Origin: Oscillatoriales cyanobacterium
GTDB lineage: Bacteria; Cyanobacteriota; Cyanobacteriia; Cyanobacteriales; Laspinemataceae
Length of the DNA: 64,000 bases
Direction of reading: 5' to 3'
NCBI GenBank assembly: GCA_011390955.1
Contig: JAABRM010000016.1
Location: 1-64,000, forward strand
The stretch's first letter is position 1; the number at the start of each line of letters is the position of its first letter. The translations under genes and the position numbers were made by a program. This document shows positions 20,410 to 29,260 of this stretch, piece after piece. The notes under the pieces are model-generated. The model searched no databases, was not told the DNA's origin, and saw only the letters and a list, made by a program, of their open reading frames with translations.

Positions 20410-20653
20410 CTGAAATATCAAAAATCCGGTAAATTGAATGTGGAAGGGTGGAGAATTGCCGAGGGCTAAATAGCGGGGCGAAGGCGATCGCCTGCTATGA
20501 GATACATCGATTAACCGATTATCAGATATGCCGATAATATGTCACTGTTGAACTAATCAAAATGGATGATGGAGTAGGGCTGCGGGAATTTTCCGCCCGG
20601 TACGTCTTATTTTATCACAAACAATATGACTGACCGGCAATCTCACAACCAAT

Positions 20654-23395
20654 TCACAACCAATTACCGATCAGGACGAAAGGTGCCCAGAAAAAAGGGT
20701 GTTCAAATTGACTATTTTTTAAGATGGCAATTTGGGCTTGACGCAATGCTTGGGCTTTGTTGACTTCTGAGGTGGCGATCGCTCGGTAAAATTCACTCAT
20801 TAACTCTACTGTTGATTCGTCTGACACTGACCACAGGGTGGCTAAGGTACTCCGGGCACCAGAGCGCACGGCAACTCCGGCTAAACCTAAAGCCGCTCGG
20901 TTGTCACCCAAAGCGGTTTGACAAGCACTCAAGACTAATAATTCAATTTGAGAACCCTGACGATCTGAAGTTGGTGTGAGTAATTCATATAATTCTTGGA
21001 CGTTAATTTTACCATCCCAGGCGAGGAGAAAGGTTTGTTCTGGGTTGGAACTAAATTGCCCATGAGTGGCTAAATGCACTATCGGGAAGTGCGATCTATT
21101 TATTCTGGATTTCAAGTTAACTTTGGTGAAGTTTTGATTCAAGATGATTTCCCCGGCCACTTTTGCGGCAATTTGCTCTATTTCTAATTGGACTCCTGGT
21201 AGGGCGGTGAAATTTTGACGAGCTTCGCTGAGTCCAGCGGATAAGACCTGGAGTTTTTCTTGTCGGAGCGATCGCGGGGAGAGTAATTGCAAACCGGGGG
21301 CGACGGCAATGGTATATTTTTCGATTAAATACTCTTGACCATCATAAAGAGCAGCCATAGGCATGTTCTGCAGGAAACCATCCAGGACAAAAACTAAAGT
21401 TTTGATTTCATTGGCGGCTAAGTCCGCAGTAGCAGGTTGAATTAACCAGTTATATATTTGTTGAGAAATCCGCAGTCGCTCCGCGTTGTCATAGACTGGA
21501 TTGAGGGACATTAGCCAGTGTTTCAGTATATTTTCTACTCGATCTGCGGGTATATGGGTTTCGTAGTAACGGAACCGTTGACCGGGCAAGGAAAGGATTA
21601 CCCCTAAGCGATCGGGTAAAGTAATCGGATAGATGACCGCAGCGGTGGGATCGACTCGATCGATTTGTTCGGGAAAGAATTCTACACAGCTATTCCGAAA
21701 AAAGTTATCTAGTTCTGCGAGGTTTAATGCTTCGATGATTTCCCTGGCTTGTTGGAGATTTTTTTCGGGATGCGTGCGGATATTTTCTGGGTAATTCCGC
21801 CCATCTAACGTACCCGGTTGAGTTGCAGTATAGTCAGTATTTGTTAATAGCAATGCGACCAGTTCTCGATAGATCGGTTCGACGGTATCTTGAAAGGAAA
21901 ATTGCAGTTCAGAACCCGCTGCTACCAGTTCGTTGCGGAGAGATTTTAGGGTTTGAAATGCTGCGGTATAAGCGGCGATCGCTTGTGGGATATTTCCTTG
22001 TTGTTTGTGAATTCTGCCTAGTTGCCATTGAGCCAGGGCGATAATATCCTGCGCCTGAATTTTTTCTGCTTGAATAATTGCTTGCTCAGTCAGTTGACTG
22101 GCATCTGCCCATTGGGCTGCTTGTTCGTAAACAGATCCTAATTGCTTCAAAGCATAACATTCGGCTCGGATATCTTCCAGGTTTCTCGCCCCTTGCACCG
22201 CTTGCGCCAAAATTAAGGCAATTTCTTTCAGGTTAATTAATTGGCTTTGGTTGTGGATATGTGTTCGAGATGCTTGAGAATTTTTGGCTTGAATTTGAAA
22301 TATTTTGACTAATTTATTGGCAAAGTTTACTTGGGCATAAATTGAGAAGCGACTCAACGGTAAGCCGATGATAAGCGATTCTATGTGGGGAATTAAAGCG
22401 ATCGCTTCTGGCAATTTTTCGGTTTCAATGAATAAGCTGAGTTGATTGAGTTGGGCTTCTATTTGACCGATTGGGGTAGAGGCGATGGTGGCAGCTTGTT
22501 GATAATATTTTTGGGCAACTTCTGGCTGTTTTAAGGCTCTGGATGTGTTGCCTAAAGCAGTTAATGTAGCACTGATTTCACCGGCGTTGTGAACCTGATG
22601 GGGGTTAAGTTGTTGGGATATGGCTAAACTGGTTTCTAATGCTTGTTGCGATCGCTCCAAGTCACCCATAATATATAAAGAAATGCCAAAACTGCGTAAG
22701 CCTAGGGCTTTAATTGGCGATGCTGGCATCTGGGCTAATGTTTCCTCGATCTGGGTTAAAATTTGCTGCGATCGCCGATACATTCCTAGCTGTTGTAAAG
22801 CCTGGGCTTGGTTAATTTTACTGCCTAAAATTCCTTCTATGTCACTGATTTGACTATAGAGTTTTTCCCCTTGTTGCCAAGTTTCTAACGCGGCGGCATT
22901 GTCACCCATATCTAACTGAATATGTCCCCAAATGTTTAATAATTGGGCTTCAACTTTGAGGCTTTCATTAGTCGTTCGATCCAGGTTATTTAGGAGGTGG
23001 CGGCTGGTAAATATTGCCTGTTGTGCTTCTTCCCACTGGCCTAATTCTTGATAAATATTGGCCAGATAGACGCCGATTAATGCTTGACCAAGAAAATCGC
23101 GATCGCTTTGATAAATTTCGGCGGCTGACTGCCAAGTGGCGATCGCTTCTCGATACTGTCCAGCTTCATATAGTCTCTTGCCTCTGGTTAATAACTCAGC
23201 GGGATTGATTTCAGCGATTACGGAATTTTTTATATCGGTTGGTGCGGCCTGTTTTTGCCCGTTTTTGAAGTTCTGGCTAGGAAATGAGTAAGAAACCTGC
23301 GGATATTGAGTAATTTGACAAGTTATTATCAGAGATAATAGAACATAAATAAATCTCTTTTTTAGCTTTTTGAAATATTTAGTCAACCGATTCAT
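20654..23395 (-). CDS. TPR-CHAT protease-like protein, exported or membrane-anchored
   Basis: 913 residues. A basic N-terminus and hydrophobic stretch (FIYVLLSLIITCQITQY) suggest a signal peptide or anchor. Residues ~60-500 are tetratricopeptide repeats (for example AGQYREAIATWQSAAEIY and GDLERSQQALETSLAIS). The C-terminal third is a CHAT (caspase-HetF-associated) domain with the His/Cys dyad in VHLATHGQF (H778) and LSACQTALG (C825), and the usual ending HPFFWAPFVLIG. CHAT domains are clan CD cysteine peptidases, some acting in regulated proteolysis. The dyad is intact, so activity is plausible; substrate unknown. The adjacent DUF928 gene is read the same way but 550 nt away. Confidence 0.92.
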   Translation of the reverse strand: MNRLTKYFKKLKKRFIYVLLSLIITCQITQYPQVSYSFPSQNFKNGQKQAAPTDIKNSVIAEINPAELLTRGKRLYEAGQYREAIATWQSAAEIYQSDRDFLGQALIGVYLANIYQELGQWEEAQQAIFTSRHLLNNLDRTTNESLKVEAQLLNIWGHIQLDMGDNAAALETWQQGEKLYSQISDIEGILGSKINQAQALQQLGMYRRSQQILTQIEETLAQMPASPIKALGLRSFGISLYIMGDLERSQQALETSLAISQQLNPHQVHNAGEISATLTALGNTSRALKQPEVAQKYYQQAATIASTPIGQIEAQLNQLSLFIETEKLPEAIALIPHIESLIIGLPLSRFSIYAQVNFANKLVKIFQIQAKNSQASRTHIHNQSQLINLKEIALILAQAVQGARNLEDIRAECYALKQLGSVYEQAAQWADASQLTEQAIIQAEKIQAQDIIALAQWQLGRIHKQQGNIPQAIAAYTAAFQTLKSLRNELVAAGSELQFSFQDTVEPIYRELVALLLTNTDYTATQPGTLDGRNYPENIRTHPEKNLQQAREIIEALNLAELDNFFRNSCVEFFPEQIDRVDPTAAVIYPITLPDRLGVILSLPGQRFRYYETHIPADRVENILKHWLMSLNPVYDNAERLRISQQIYNWLIQPATADLAANEIKTLVFVLDGFLQNMPMAALYDGQEYLIEKYTIAVAPGLQLLSPRSLRQEKLQVLSAGLSEARQNFTALPGVQLEIEQIAAKVAGEIILNQNFTKVNLKSRINRSHFPIVHLATHGQFSSNPEQTFLLAWDGKINVQELYELLTPTSDRQGSQIELLVLSACQTALGDNRAALGLAGVAVRSGARSTLATLWSVSDESTVELMSEFYRAIATSEVNKAQALRQAQIAILKNSQFEHPFFWAPFVLIGNWL

Positions 23396-23571
23396 TTTCC
23401 CTGGTAAGCGATAAACAATTAACCCAAATTATTGGGGATCGAACCGATAATCCGGTGCTTTGATGCAATTTTAATTCAGCAGGTGGTTTGGTCTGCAAGC
23501 CTAGAGAATAGGATTTTTAGACCAAACCCCGACATTTTTTCGCAAATCATTGAGAATATTCAGAATTGCGA

Positions 23572-23853
23572 TGGTTGATGGGTAGGGATTCTATGGTTGA
23601 TTGTTGTTTGTTGATGGTTGATGGTTGATGGTTGTTTGTTGATGGGTAGGGATTCTATGAACAGGGAACAGGGAACAGGGAACAGGGAACAGGGAACAGG
23701 GAACAGGGAACAGGGAACAGGGAACAGGGAACAGGGAACAACGAACAACGAACAACGAACAACAAACAACAAACAACAAACAACAAACAACAAACAACAA
23801 ACAACAAACAACAAACAACAAACAACAAACAACAAACAACAAACAACAAACAA
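23572..23853. repeat. Heptanucleotide tandem repeat array (STRR), CHAT-xthA gap
   Basis: The array starts T/G-rich ((GATGGTT)n and GTTTGTT variants), passes two copies of GGGTAGGGATTCT (~23580 and ~23644), and then becomes A/C-rich: about a dozen GGGAACA units, a few AACAACG units and about a dozen AACAAAC units. All units are 7 bp. ORFs here (-MLFVVCCLLFVV- like) are products of the repeat, not genes. Heptameric STRRs are known from filamentous cyanobacteria. Confidence 0.9.
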
Positions 23854-23902
23854 CAGCGATCGATAGGTCTAAATTAGACAGAAACCGTAAGTCTGAAAAA
23901 AT

Positions 23903-24682
23903 TTAGAGTTCGAGGATAACCGGAGTGTGGTCGCTAGGCTTTTCCCAAGTTCTCGGTTCTTTATCGATGATACAGCTTTGGGCGCGATCGCTTAAATTTT
24001 CTGTGAGATAAAAATGGTCAATTCGCCAACCCCGATTTTGGGGAAAACCACCGCGACGATAATCCCACCAAGTATAATGTCCAGCATCAGGGGTAAATTT
24101 CCGGAAGGCGTCGATAAAACCGAGATCGAGAATTGCTTGTAAACTTTGGCGTTCTTGTGGGGATGCCATAATGTCTGTATCTTTAGTTTGGCGATAAATA
24201 TCTCGACTTTCCAGGGCAATATTAAAATCACCGCAAATACAGATATGAGGAGTTGTTTTCAGGGCTACTTCCAGGTATTCGCGCAGTACCTTTAACCATT
24301 GCAGTTTATATGCATATTTTTCACTGCCAACCTCACTGCCATTGGGGACATAAAGATTGAGAATCAAAATGTCTTCAAATATGCCAGCGATCGCTCTTTT
24401 TTGCTCATCGAATTCCTCAACTTTGTTGCCCAGGATGGAGGTAAATCCGACGCTGACATTCTGGAGGGGAATTTTGCTAAAAATCGCGACCCCGTTGTAA
24501 GATTTTTGCCCGGAAATATCAAGGTGATAGCCCAGTTCCTCGAAGGGCGATCGCGGAAAATCTGAGTCAATCACTTTGGTTTCCTGCAAACAAATTACGT
24601 CAACGGGGTTCGCTTGCAACCAGTTAGTGAGATGTGCTTGACGAGAACGAATTGAGTTAACGTTCCAAGTAGCAATTTTCAT
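23903..24682 (-). CDS. xthA: Exodeoxyribonuclease III (AP endonuclease)
   Basis: 259 residues from an ATG at 24682: MKIATWNVNSIRSRQAHLTN. The frame stays open upstream to 25105 only because it runs through 7-bp repeats, so I reject the longer start. Catalytic motifs of the exonuclease III family are complete: WNVNSIR, LQETK, LYVPNGS, GDFNIA, WRIDHFY and SDHTPV. The enzyme nicks abasic sites and digests 3' ends in base-excision repair. It is flanked on both sides by STRR arrays. Confidence 0.96.
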   Translation of the reverse strand: MKIATWNVNSIRSRQAHLTNWLQANPVDVICLQETKVIDSDFPRSPFEELGYHLDISGQKSYNGVAIFSKIPLQNVSVGFTSILGNKVEEFDEQKRAIAGIFEDILILNLYVPNGSEVGSEKYAYKLQWLKVLREYLEVALKTTPHICICGDFNIALESRDIYRQTKDTDIMASPQERQSLQAILDLGFIDAFRKFTPDAGHYTWWDYRRGGFPQNRGWRIDHFYLTENLSDRAQSCIIDKEPRTWEKPSDHTPVILEL

Positions 24683-24690
24683 TAATTTTG

Positions 24691-25108
24691 ATGGTTGATG
24701 GTTGATTGTTGTTTGTTGTTTGTTGGTTGTTGTTTGTTGATTGTTGATTGTTGGTTGTTGTTTGCCCCCCCTTGAAGGGGGGTTGGGGGGGTGTTGTTGT
24801 TTGTTGGTTGTTGATGGTTGATGGTTGATTGTTATTTCTTGATGGTTGATTGTTGATAGTTGATTGTTATTTGTTGTTTGTTGATGGTTGATGGTTGATG
24901 GTTGACAAACAACCAACAACAACGAACAACGAACAAACAACAACGAACAACCAACAGGGAACAGGGAACTTCGGATCTGGGAACAGGGATACGACTTTTC
25001 TCTTTCCCCGTTCCCTGATAACCGTTCCCCGTTCCCCAACAACCAACAACCAACAACCAACAACGAACAACCAACAACGAACAACCAACAACCAACAATT
25101 AACAATTA
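24691..25108. repeat. Heptanucleotide repeat array, xthA-decarboxylase gap
   Basis: About 420 nt of degenerate 7-mers. The left half is T/G-rich (GATGGTT, GTTGTTT, GTTATTT) and switches at about 24904 to A/C-rich units (CAACCAA, CGAACAA, GGGAACA, CAATTAA). An interposed GC hairpin, CCCCCCTTGAAGGGGGG (near 24766-24783), and a small inverted GGGAACA/CCGTTCC block (24956-25040) interrupt it. No gene. Confidence 0.88.
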
Positions 25109-25109
25109 A

Positions 25110-26768
25110 CTAAATATGACAAGTTAAGCCACCGGCTTTTTTGCTAAAGCGGAGGTTTTCCCGGTAGTCTACGGGGCAGTCAATGACGACGGGGACATCT
25201 TGTTCTAATGCTTCTTTGAGAATAGGCACTAAATCCAGGGTGTTTTCCACGCGGTAGCCTTTGAGTCCCATGCTTTCGGCAAATTTGACAAAATCAGGGT
25301 TGGTAAATTTAATAAAGCTGGATTCGTCGTAGTGATTGTGTTGTTTCCACTCAATCAAGCCGTAGCCGCCATCATGGAAGATAATGGTGACGAAGGCAGT
25401 CCCCACCCGTAAGGCGGTTTCTAGTTCTTGGCAGTTCATCATAAAGCCACCGTCCCCGGTTGCGGCGATGACTTTGCGGTCAGGATAGACGAGTTTGGCC
25501 GCGATCGCCCCGGGAATGGCAATCCCCATTGCGGCAAAGCCGTTAGAAATTAAGCAAGTATTGGGGCGATCGCAGTGGTAATGGCGGGCAATCCACATTT
25601 TGTGCGCCCCCACATCAGAAATGAGAATATCTTCTGACCCCATCACCTGCCGCATATCATAGACGAGTTTTTGCGGCTTAACCGGATATCCTTCATCATG
25701 GGCATATTGCTCATAATCCGCCCGAATATCATTGCGAAGTTGGCACGCATAAGGGGTGGCTTTGCCTTGGCGATCGGACCGCCGCAAAATTTCCAACAGG
25801 GAATCAGAAATATCTCCCACCACTTCCACTTGAGGAATATAGCTGCTGTCAATTTCCGCATGATCTGCCCCAACATGGATTATCGGAATACTGCCTTGGG
25901 GATTCCACTTTTTCGGCGAATATTCAATCAGGTCATAACCGACGGAAATAATTAGATCGGTTTGTTCAAAAGCACAGGTAATTAAATCGCGCTGTTGTAG
26001 TCCCGTCGTCCACAATGCCAGGGGATGAGTGTAAGGAATCACTCCTTTACCCATAAAAGTATTGGTGACAGGGATTTGCAAGCGGGTGGCAAATTCCGTC
26101 AGTGCGGCGGAAGCATTAGCCCGAATTGCCCCATTGCCTACCAAAATTAAAGGATTTTCAGCGCGGGAAATTAATGCCGCTGCTTCGTTAAGGCTTTGGT
26201 AGGAGGCATAACTTTTTTCTTGTTTATCTTTAGTCAGAGGTCGCCCAAGTGCTGGCATGGCGGCAATGTTTTCCGGCACATCAATATGGACAGCCCCTGG
26301 TTTTTCGGTTTGGGAGCGTTTAAACGCCCGTCGCACCAGTTCTGGGGTAATGCTAGGGCGGACAATTTGAGCATTCCACTTGGTGACGGGCTCAAACATG
26401 GCCACCAAATCTAAGTATTGGTGGGATTCAATATGCATCCGGTCGGTGCCCACTTGTCCGGTGATGGCAACTAACGGGGCACCATCCAGGTTGGCGTCAG
26501 CGACCCCAGTCATTAAGTTGGTGGCACCGGGGCCGAGGGTGGAGAGACAAACTCCGGCTTTGCCGGTGAGTCGTCCGTAAACGTCCGCCATGAAAGCGGC
26601 GCCTTGTTCGTGTCTCGTGGTAATAAATTTAATCGATGAATTTTTCAGGGCTTGGAGGACGGCGAGATTTTCTTCTCCGGGTAGTCCAAATATATATTCA
26701 ACGCCTTCGTTCTCTAAACAGCGCACCAAAAGTTCTGCTGTGTTCATTTCACTGTTAATTTGACTCAT
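25110..26768 (-). CDS. ThDP-dependent 2-oxoglutarate decarboxylase (often annotated as acetolactate synthase)
   Basis: 552 residues with the three-domain fold of ThDP decarboxylases/ALS: YIFGLPGEENLAV, catalytic Glu in RHEQGAAFMADVYGR (E54), TLGPGATNLMTGVADANLDG, and the C-terminal ThDP site GDGGFMMNCQELETAL ending HDGGYGLIEW. Automatic annotation would say acetolactate synthase. Zhang and Bryant (2011) showed that a cyanobacterial homologue paired with succinic semialdehyde dehydrogenase is a 2-oxoglutarate decarboxylase that completes the TCA cycle. The adjacent SSADH gene (27161-28528, same strand, upstream) supports that reading. The 392 nt between them are 7-bp repeats. Confidence 0.85.
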   Translation of the reverse strand: MSQINSEMNTAELLVRCLENEGVEYIFGLPGEENLAVLQALKNSSIKFITTRHEQGAAFMADVYGRLTGKAGVCLSTLGPGATNLMTGVADANLDGAPLVAITGQVGTDRMHIESHQYLDLVAMFEPVTKWNAQIVRPSITPELVRRAFKRSQTEKPGAVHIDVPENIAAMPALGRPLTKDKQEKSYASYQSLNEAAALISRAENPLILVGNGAIRANASAALTEFATRLQIPVTNTFMGKGVIPYTHPLALWTTGLQQRDLITCAFEQTDLIISVGYDLIEYSPKKWNPQGSIPIIHVGADHAEIDSSYIPQVEVVGDISDSLLEILRRSDRQGKATPYACQLRNDIRADYEQYAHDEGYPVKPQKLVYDMRQVMGSEDILISDVGAHKMWIARHYHCDRPNTCLISNGFAAMGIAIPGAIAAKLVYPDRKVIAATGDGGFMMNCQELETALRVGTAFVTIIFHDGGYGLIEWKQHNHYDESSFIKFTNPDFVKFAESMGLKGYRVENTLDLVPILKEALEQDVPVVIDCPVDYRENLRFSKKAGGLTCHI

Positions 26769-26782
26769 TGTGGTTTACCTCA

Positions 26783-27160
26783 CGATTTTGTTCTTTGTTC
26801 TTTGTTCTTTGTTCTTTGTTCTTTGTTGTTTGTTGGTTGTTGGTTGTTGTTCGTTGTTCGTTGTTGGTTGTTGTTCGTTGTTTGTTGCCCTTCGGCTTCG
26901 CGGTAGTTGAGCCTGTCGAAACTCAGGGCAAGATTGTTGTTCGTTGTTTGTTGGTTGTTGGGTAGGGATTCTTTCGTTGTTGGGTAGGGATTCTTTGGTT
27001 GTTGTTTGTCAACCATCAACAAACAACCATCAACAAACAACCATCAACAAACAACCATCAACAAACAACCATCAACCATCAACCATCAACAAACAACCAT
27101 CAACAAACAACCATCAACAAACAACCATCAACAAACAACCATCAACAAACAACCATTTCT
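26783..27160. repeat. Heptanucleotide repeat array inside the TCA-bypass gene pair
   Basis: The left part is T/G-rich (TTCTTTG, GTTGTTT, GTTGTTC), then come a short GCCCTTCGGCTTCGCGG-type segment (26887-26932) and two GGGTAGGGATTCT copies (~26960 and ~26982). At ~27008 polarity flips to (CAACCAT CAACAAA)n to 27154. The 14-bp alternation of two heptads is very regular. Putative ORFs rich in NNHQQTT are repeat translations. Confidence 0.9.
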
Positions 27161-28528
27161 TTATTTGATCCAAACGGTTTTGACATTCACAAATTCGTGA
27201 ATGCCTTGAATGCTGAGTTCTCGTCCGTACCCAGAACGCTTAATCCCACCAAAGGGCAAGCGAGGGTCGGATTTGACTAAGCCATTGATGAAGACTGCAC
27301 CGGCTTCTAGTTCTTTGATGAAGCGATCGCGTTCTGTGGCATGATTCGTCCACGCACTTGCCCCTAAGCCAAAACAAGTGCTGTTGGCAAGGGCGATCGC
27401 TTCATCAATTCCTTTGACCCGGAATAGCAATGCCACTGGGCCAAAAAATTCTTCCGTATATCCAGGGCAACCGGGGGGTAAGTCCGCTAGTAAAGTCGGG
27501 GCATAAAAGTTACCGGGGAGATCGCGCAACCGCTGACCCCCAGCGACAACCCGGGCGCCCTGAGAGACGCAAGCTTTAACCAGGTCATCGATTTCTTGTA
27601 AAATATCTGGAGTAGCGAGCGGCCCAATGTCTGTTTGTGGATCCATTGGGTCGCCTACCCGCAAGGCTTGAATTTTTTCGCCCATGCGTTGCTCAAATTC
27701 ATCGGCGATCGCTTCTGCCACAATAAAGCGTTTTGCCGCAATACAAGATTGGCCATTATTAATCATTCGGGCTGTCACCGCTGCGATCGCAGCGACTTCT
27801 ATATCCGCACTTTCTAGAACAATAAACGGATCGCTCCCTCCTAATTCTAGGACTGTTTTCTTAATTTGCTTGCCACAATTGGCCGCTAAAGATGCCCCAG
27901 CAAATTCGCTGCCGGTTAAAGTCGCTGCTTGCACCCGGTCATCTTCGACAATTTTGGCGACTTGACTGGCCCCAATTAATAAGGTTTGAAATACCCCTTC
28001 AGGAAAACCCGCTTTGTCCACAATTTCTTGAATGGCTAAGGCGCATTGTGGCACATTAGAAGCGTGCTTCAGAATCCCCACATTTCCCGCCATTAAAGCG
28101 GGGGCAAGAAACCGAAACACTTGCCAGAAAGGAAAATTCCACGGCATCACCGCGAGAATAATTCCTAAAGGATCGTAAGCCACAAAGCTTTGGGCTGCAT
28201 CAGTCGCGATCGGCACATTAGCTAAAAATTCTGGGGCTTTTTCCGCATAAAAACGGCAAACTAAAGCACATTTTTCCACTTCTGCCACGGCAGATTTGAA
28301 AGTTTTGCCCATTTCCAGGGTCATCATGGCCGCAAATTCTGATTTGCGCTGTTCTAAAATATCCGCCGCTGCATTCATCCATTGGGCTTTTTGTTCAAAG
28401 GGCAGATGCCGATATTGTTTATAAGCCCTTTCTGCCGCCACCAGTTTCGCTTCTATTTCAGCGTCCGTTAGCGGTACAAACGTTTTAATCGTCTCTCCAG
28501 TTGCCGGGTTAATCGTAGCGATACCCAT
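27161..28528 (-). CDS. NAD(P)-dependent succinic semialdehyde dehydrogenase
   Basis: 455 residues, aldehyde dehydrogenase superfamily. NAD-binding/active-site elements are PWNFPFWQVFRFLAPALMAG, the general-base Glu in VLELGGSDPF (E228) and the nucleophile Cys in NNGQSCIAAKRF (C262). The start MGIATINPATGE and the length match the SSADH branch found beside 2-oxoglutarate decarboxylase in cyanobacteria. It oxidises succinic semialdehyde to succinate, step two of the cyanobacterial TCA bypass. Substrate is assigned from context plus family. Confidence 0.88.
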   Translation of the reverse strand: MGIATINPATGETIKTFVPLTDAEIEAKLVAAERAYKQYRHLPFEQKAQWMNAAADILEQRKSEFAAMMTLEMGKTFKSAVAEVEKCALVCRFYAEKAPEFLANVPIATDAAQSFVAYDPLGIILAVMPWNFPFWQVFRFLAPALMAGNVGILKHASNVPQCALAIQEIVDKAGFPEGVFQTLLIGASQVAKIVEDDRVQAATLTGSEFAGASLAANCGKQIKKTVLELGGSDPFIVLESADIEVAAIAAVTARMINNGQSCIAAKRFIVAEAIADEFEQRMGEKIQALRVGDPMDPQTDIGPLATPDILQEIDDLVKACVSQGARVVAGGQRLRDLPGNFYAPTLLADLPPGCPGYTEEFFGPVALLFRVKGIDEAIALANSTCFGLGASAWTNHATERDRFIKELEAGAVFINGLVKSDPRLPFGGIKRSGYGRELSIQGIHEFVNVKTVWIK

Positions 28529-28555
28529 TCGCTTATCTCCAAATCAACAATAAAA

Positions 28556-29254
28556 CTTGTTGTTTGTTACTGGTTATTAGTTATTGGTTATTGGTTACTA
28601 GGTTTCTGATTCAAATAACCAATAACCAACAAGTGTTGTCGGTTATTGGTTATTGGTTGCTGTTTATTCGGTTTATGATGCAAATAACAAATAACAATTA
28701 CAGAGTTTTATTGACTACCCCACTATTCTGTCAAACTTGCAACGCTTTAAATATTAAATTTTAGTTTTGTTTTTCCATTTTATTTGTTATTTGTTATTTG
28801 TTATTTGTTATTTGTTCGTTGTTTGTTGTTCGTTCGTGGTTGTTTGTTGTTCGTTGTTTGTTATTAGGCAACGATAACAAATAACTAATAACCAACAACA
28901 ACCAACCACCAACCACGAACAAACCACAAATTATAGGGTATTGGTGCGTTACGCTTTGCGCTTTCACACCCTACTAACTAACTTATAAAGTATTGGTGCG
29001 TTACGCTTTGCGCTTTCACACCCTACACCACACTAATAACAAATAACCAACAACAAACAAAAGAATCCCTACCCACAAATTATAGGGTATTGGTGCGTTA
29101 CGCTTTGCGCTTTCACACCCTACACCCCTAATAACAAACAACAACCAACAACCAACAACCAACAACCAACAAACAACAAACAACAACCAACCAACAACAA
29201 ACAACAACCAACAAACAACAACCAACAACCAACAACCAACAAACAACTAATAAC
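28556..29254. repeat. Composite repeat region between gmd and SSADH
   Basis: 732 nt without a gene. Short 7-mers (GTTATTG, GTTATTT, GTTGTTC) flip at about 28867 to A/C-rich heptads (AATAACC, CAACAAA, CAACCAA) that run to 29254. Three near-identical 37-39 bp units (GGTGCGTTACGCTTTGCGC core) lie at 28936-28974, 28990-29026 and 29085-29123. One reversed GGGTAGGGATTCT copy is near 29062-29074. Confidence 0.88.
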
Positions 29255-29260
29255 AAATTA

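Larger units (their letters stand above)
20101..20653. other. Non-coding region between DUF928 and CHAT genes, rich in small repeats
   Basis: 553 nt with no believable gene. It contains a CGCCCCTAC fragment near 20256, the hairpin repeat at 20288-20314, the miniature element at 20326-20409 and a HIP1 site near 20485. Promoter signals for the leftward DUF928 gene should lie at its left end but are not obvious. Confidence 0.6.

Noticed and set aside
23560-23866. ORFs on both strands with CCLLFVV- or NKQQTTN-type translations
   Set aside because: They are open only because 7-bp repeats have no stops in several frames; composition is pure repeat.
24683-25105. N-terminal 141-residue extension of xthA
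   Set aside because: The extension is translated repeat DNA; the ATG at 24682 gives the canonical exonuclease III N-terminus.
26780-27280. Overlapping ORFs rich in NNHQQTTINKQ
   Set aside because: Translations of the CAACCAT/CAACAAA array; no family features.
23572-29254. Possible CRISPR arrays
   Set aside because: Units are 7 bp and contiguous without unique spacers; no cas genes nearby.
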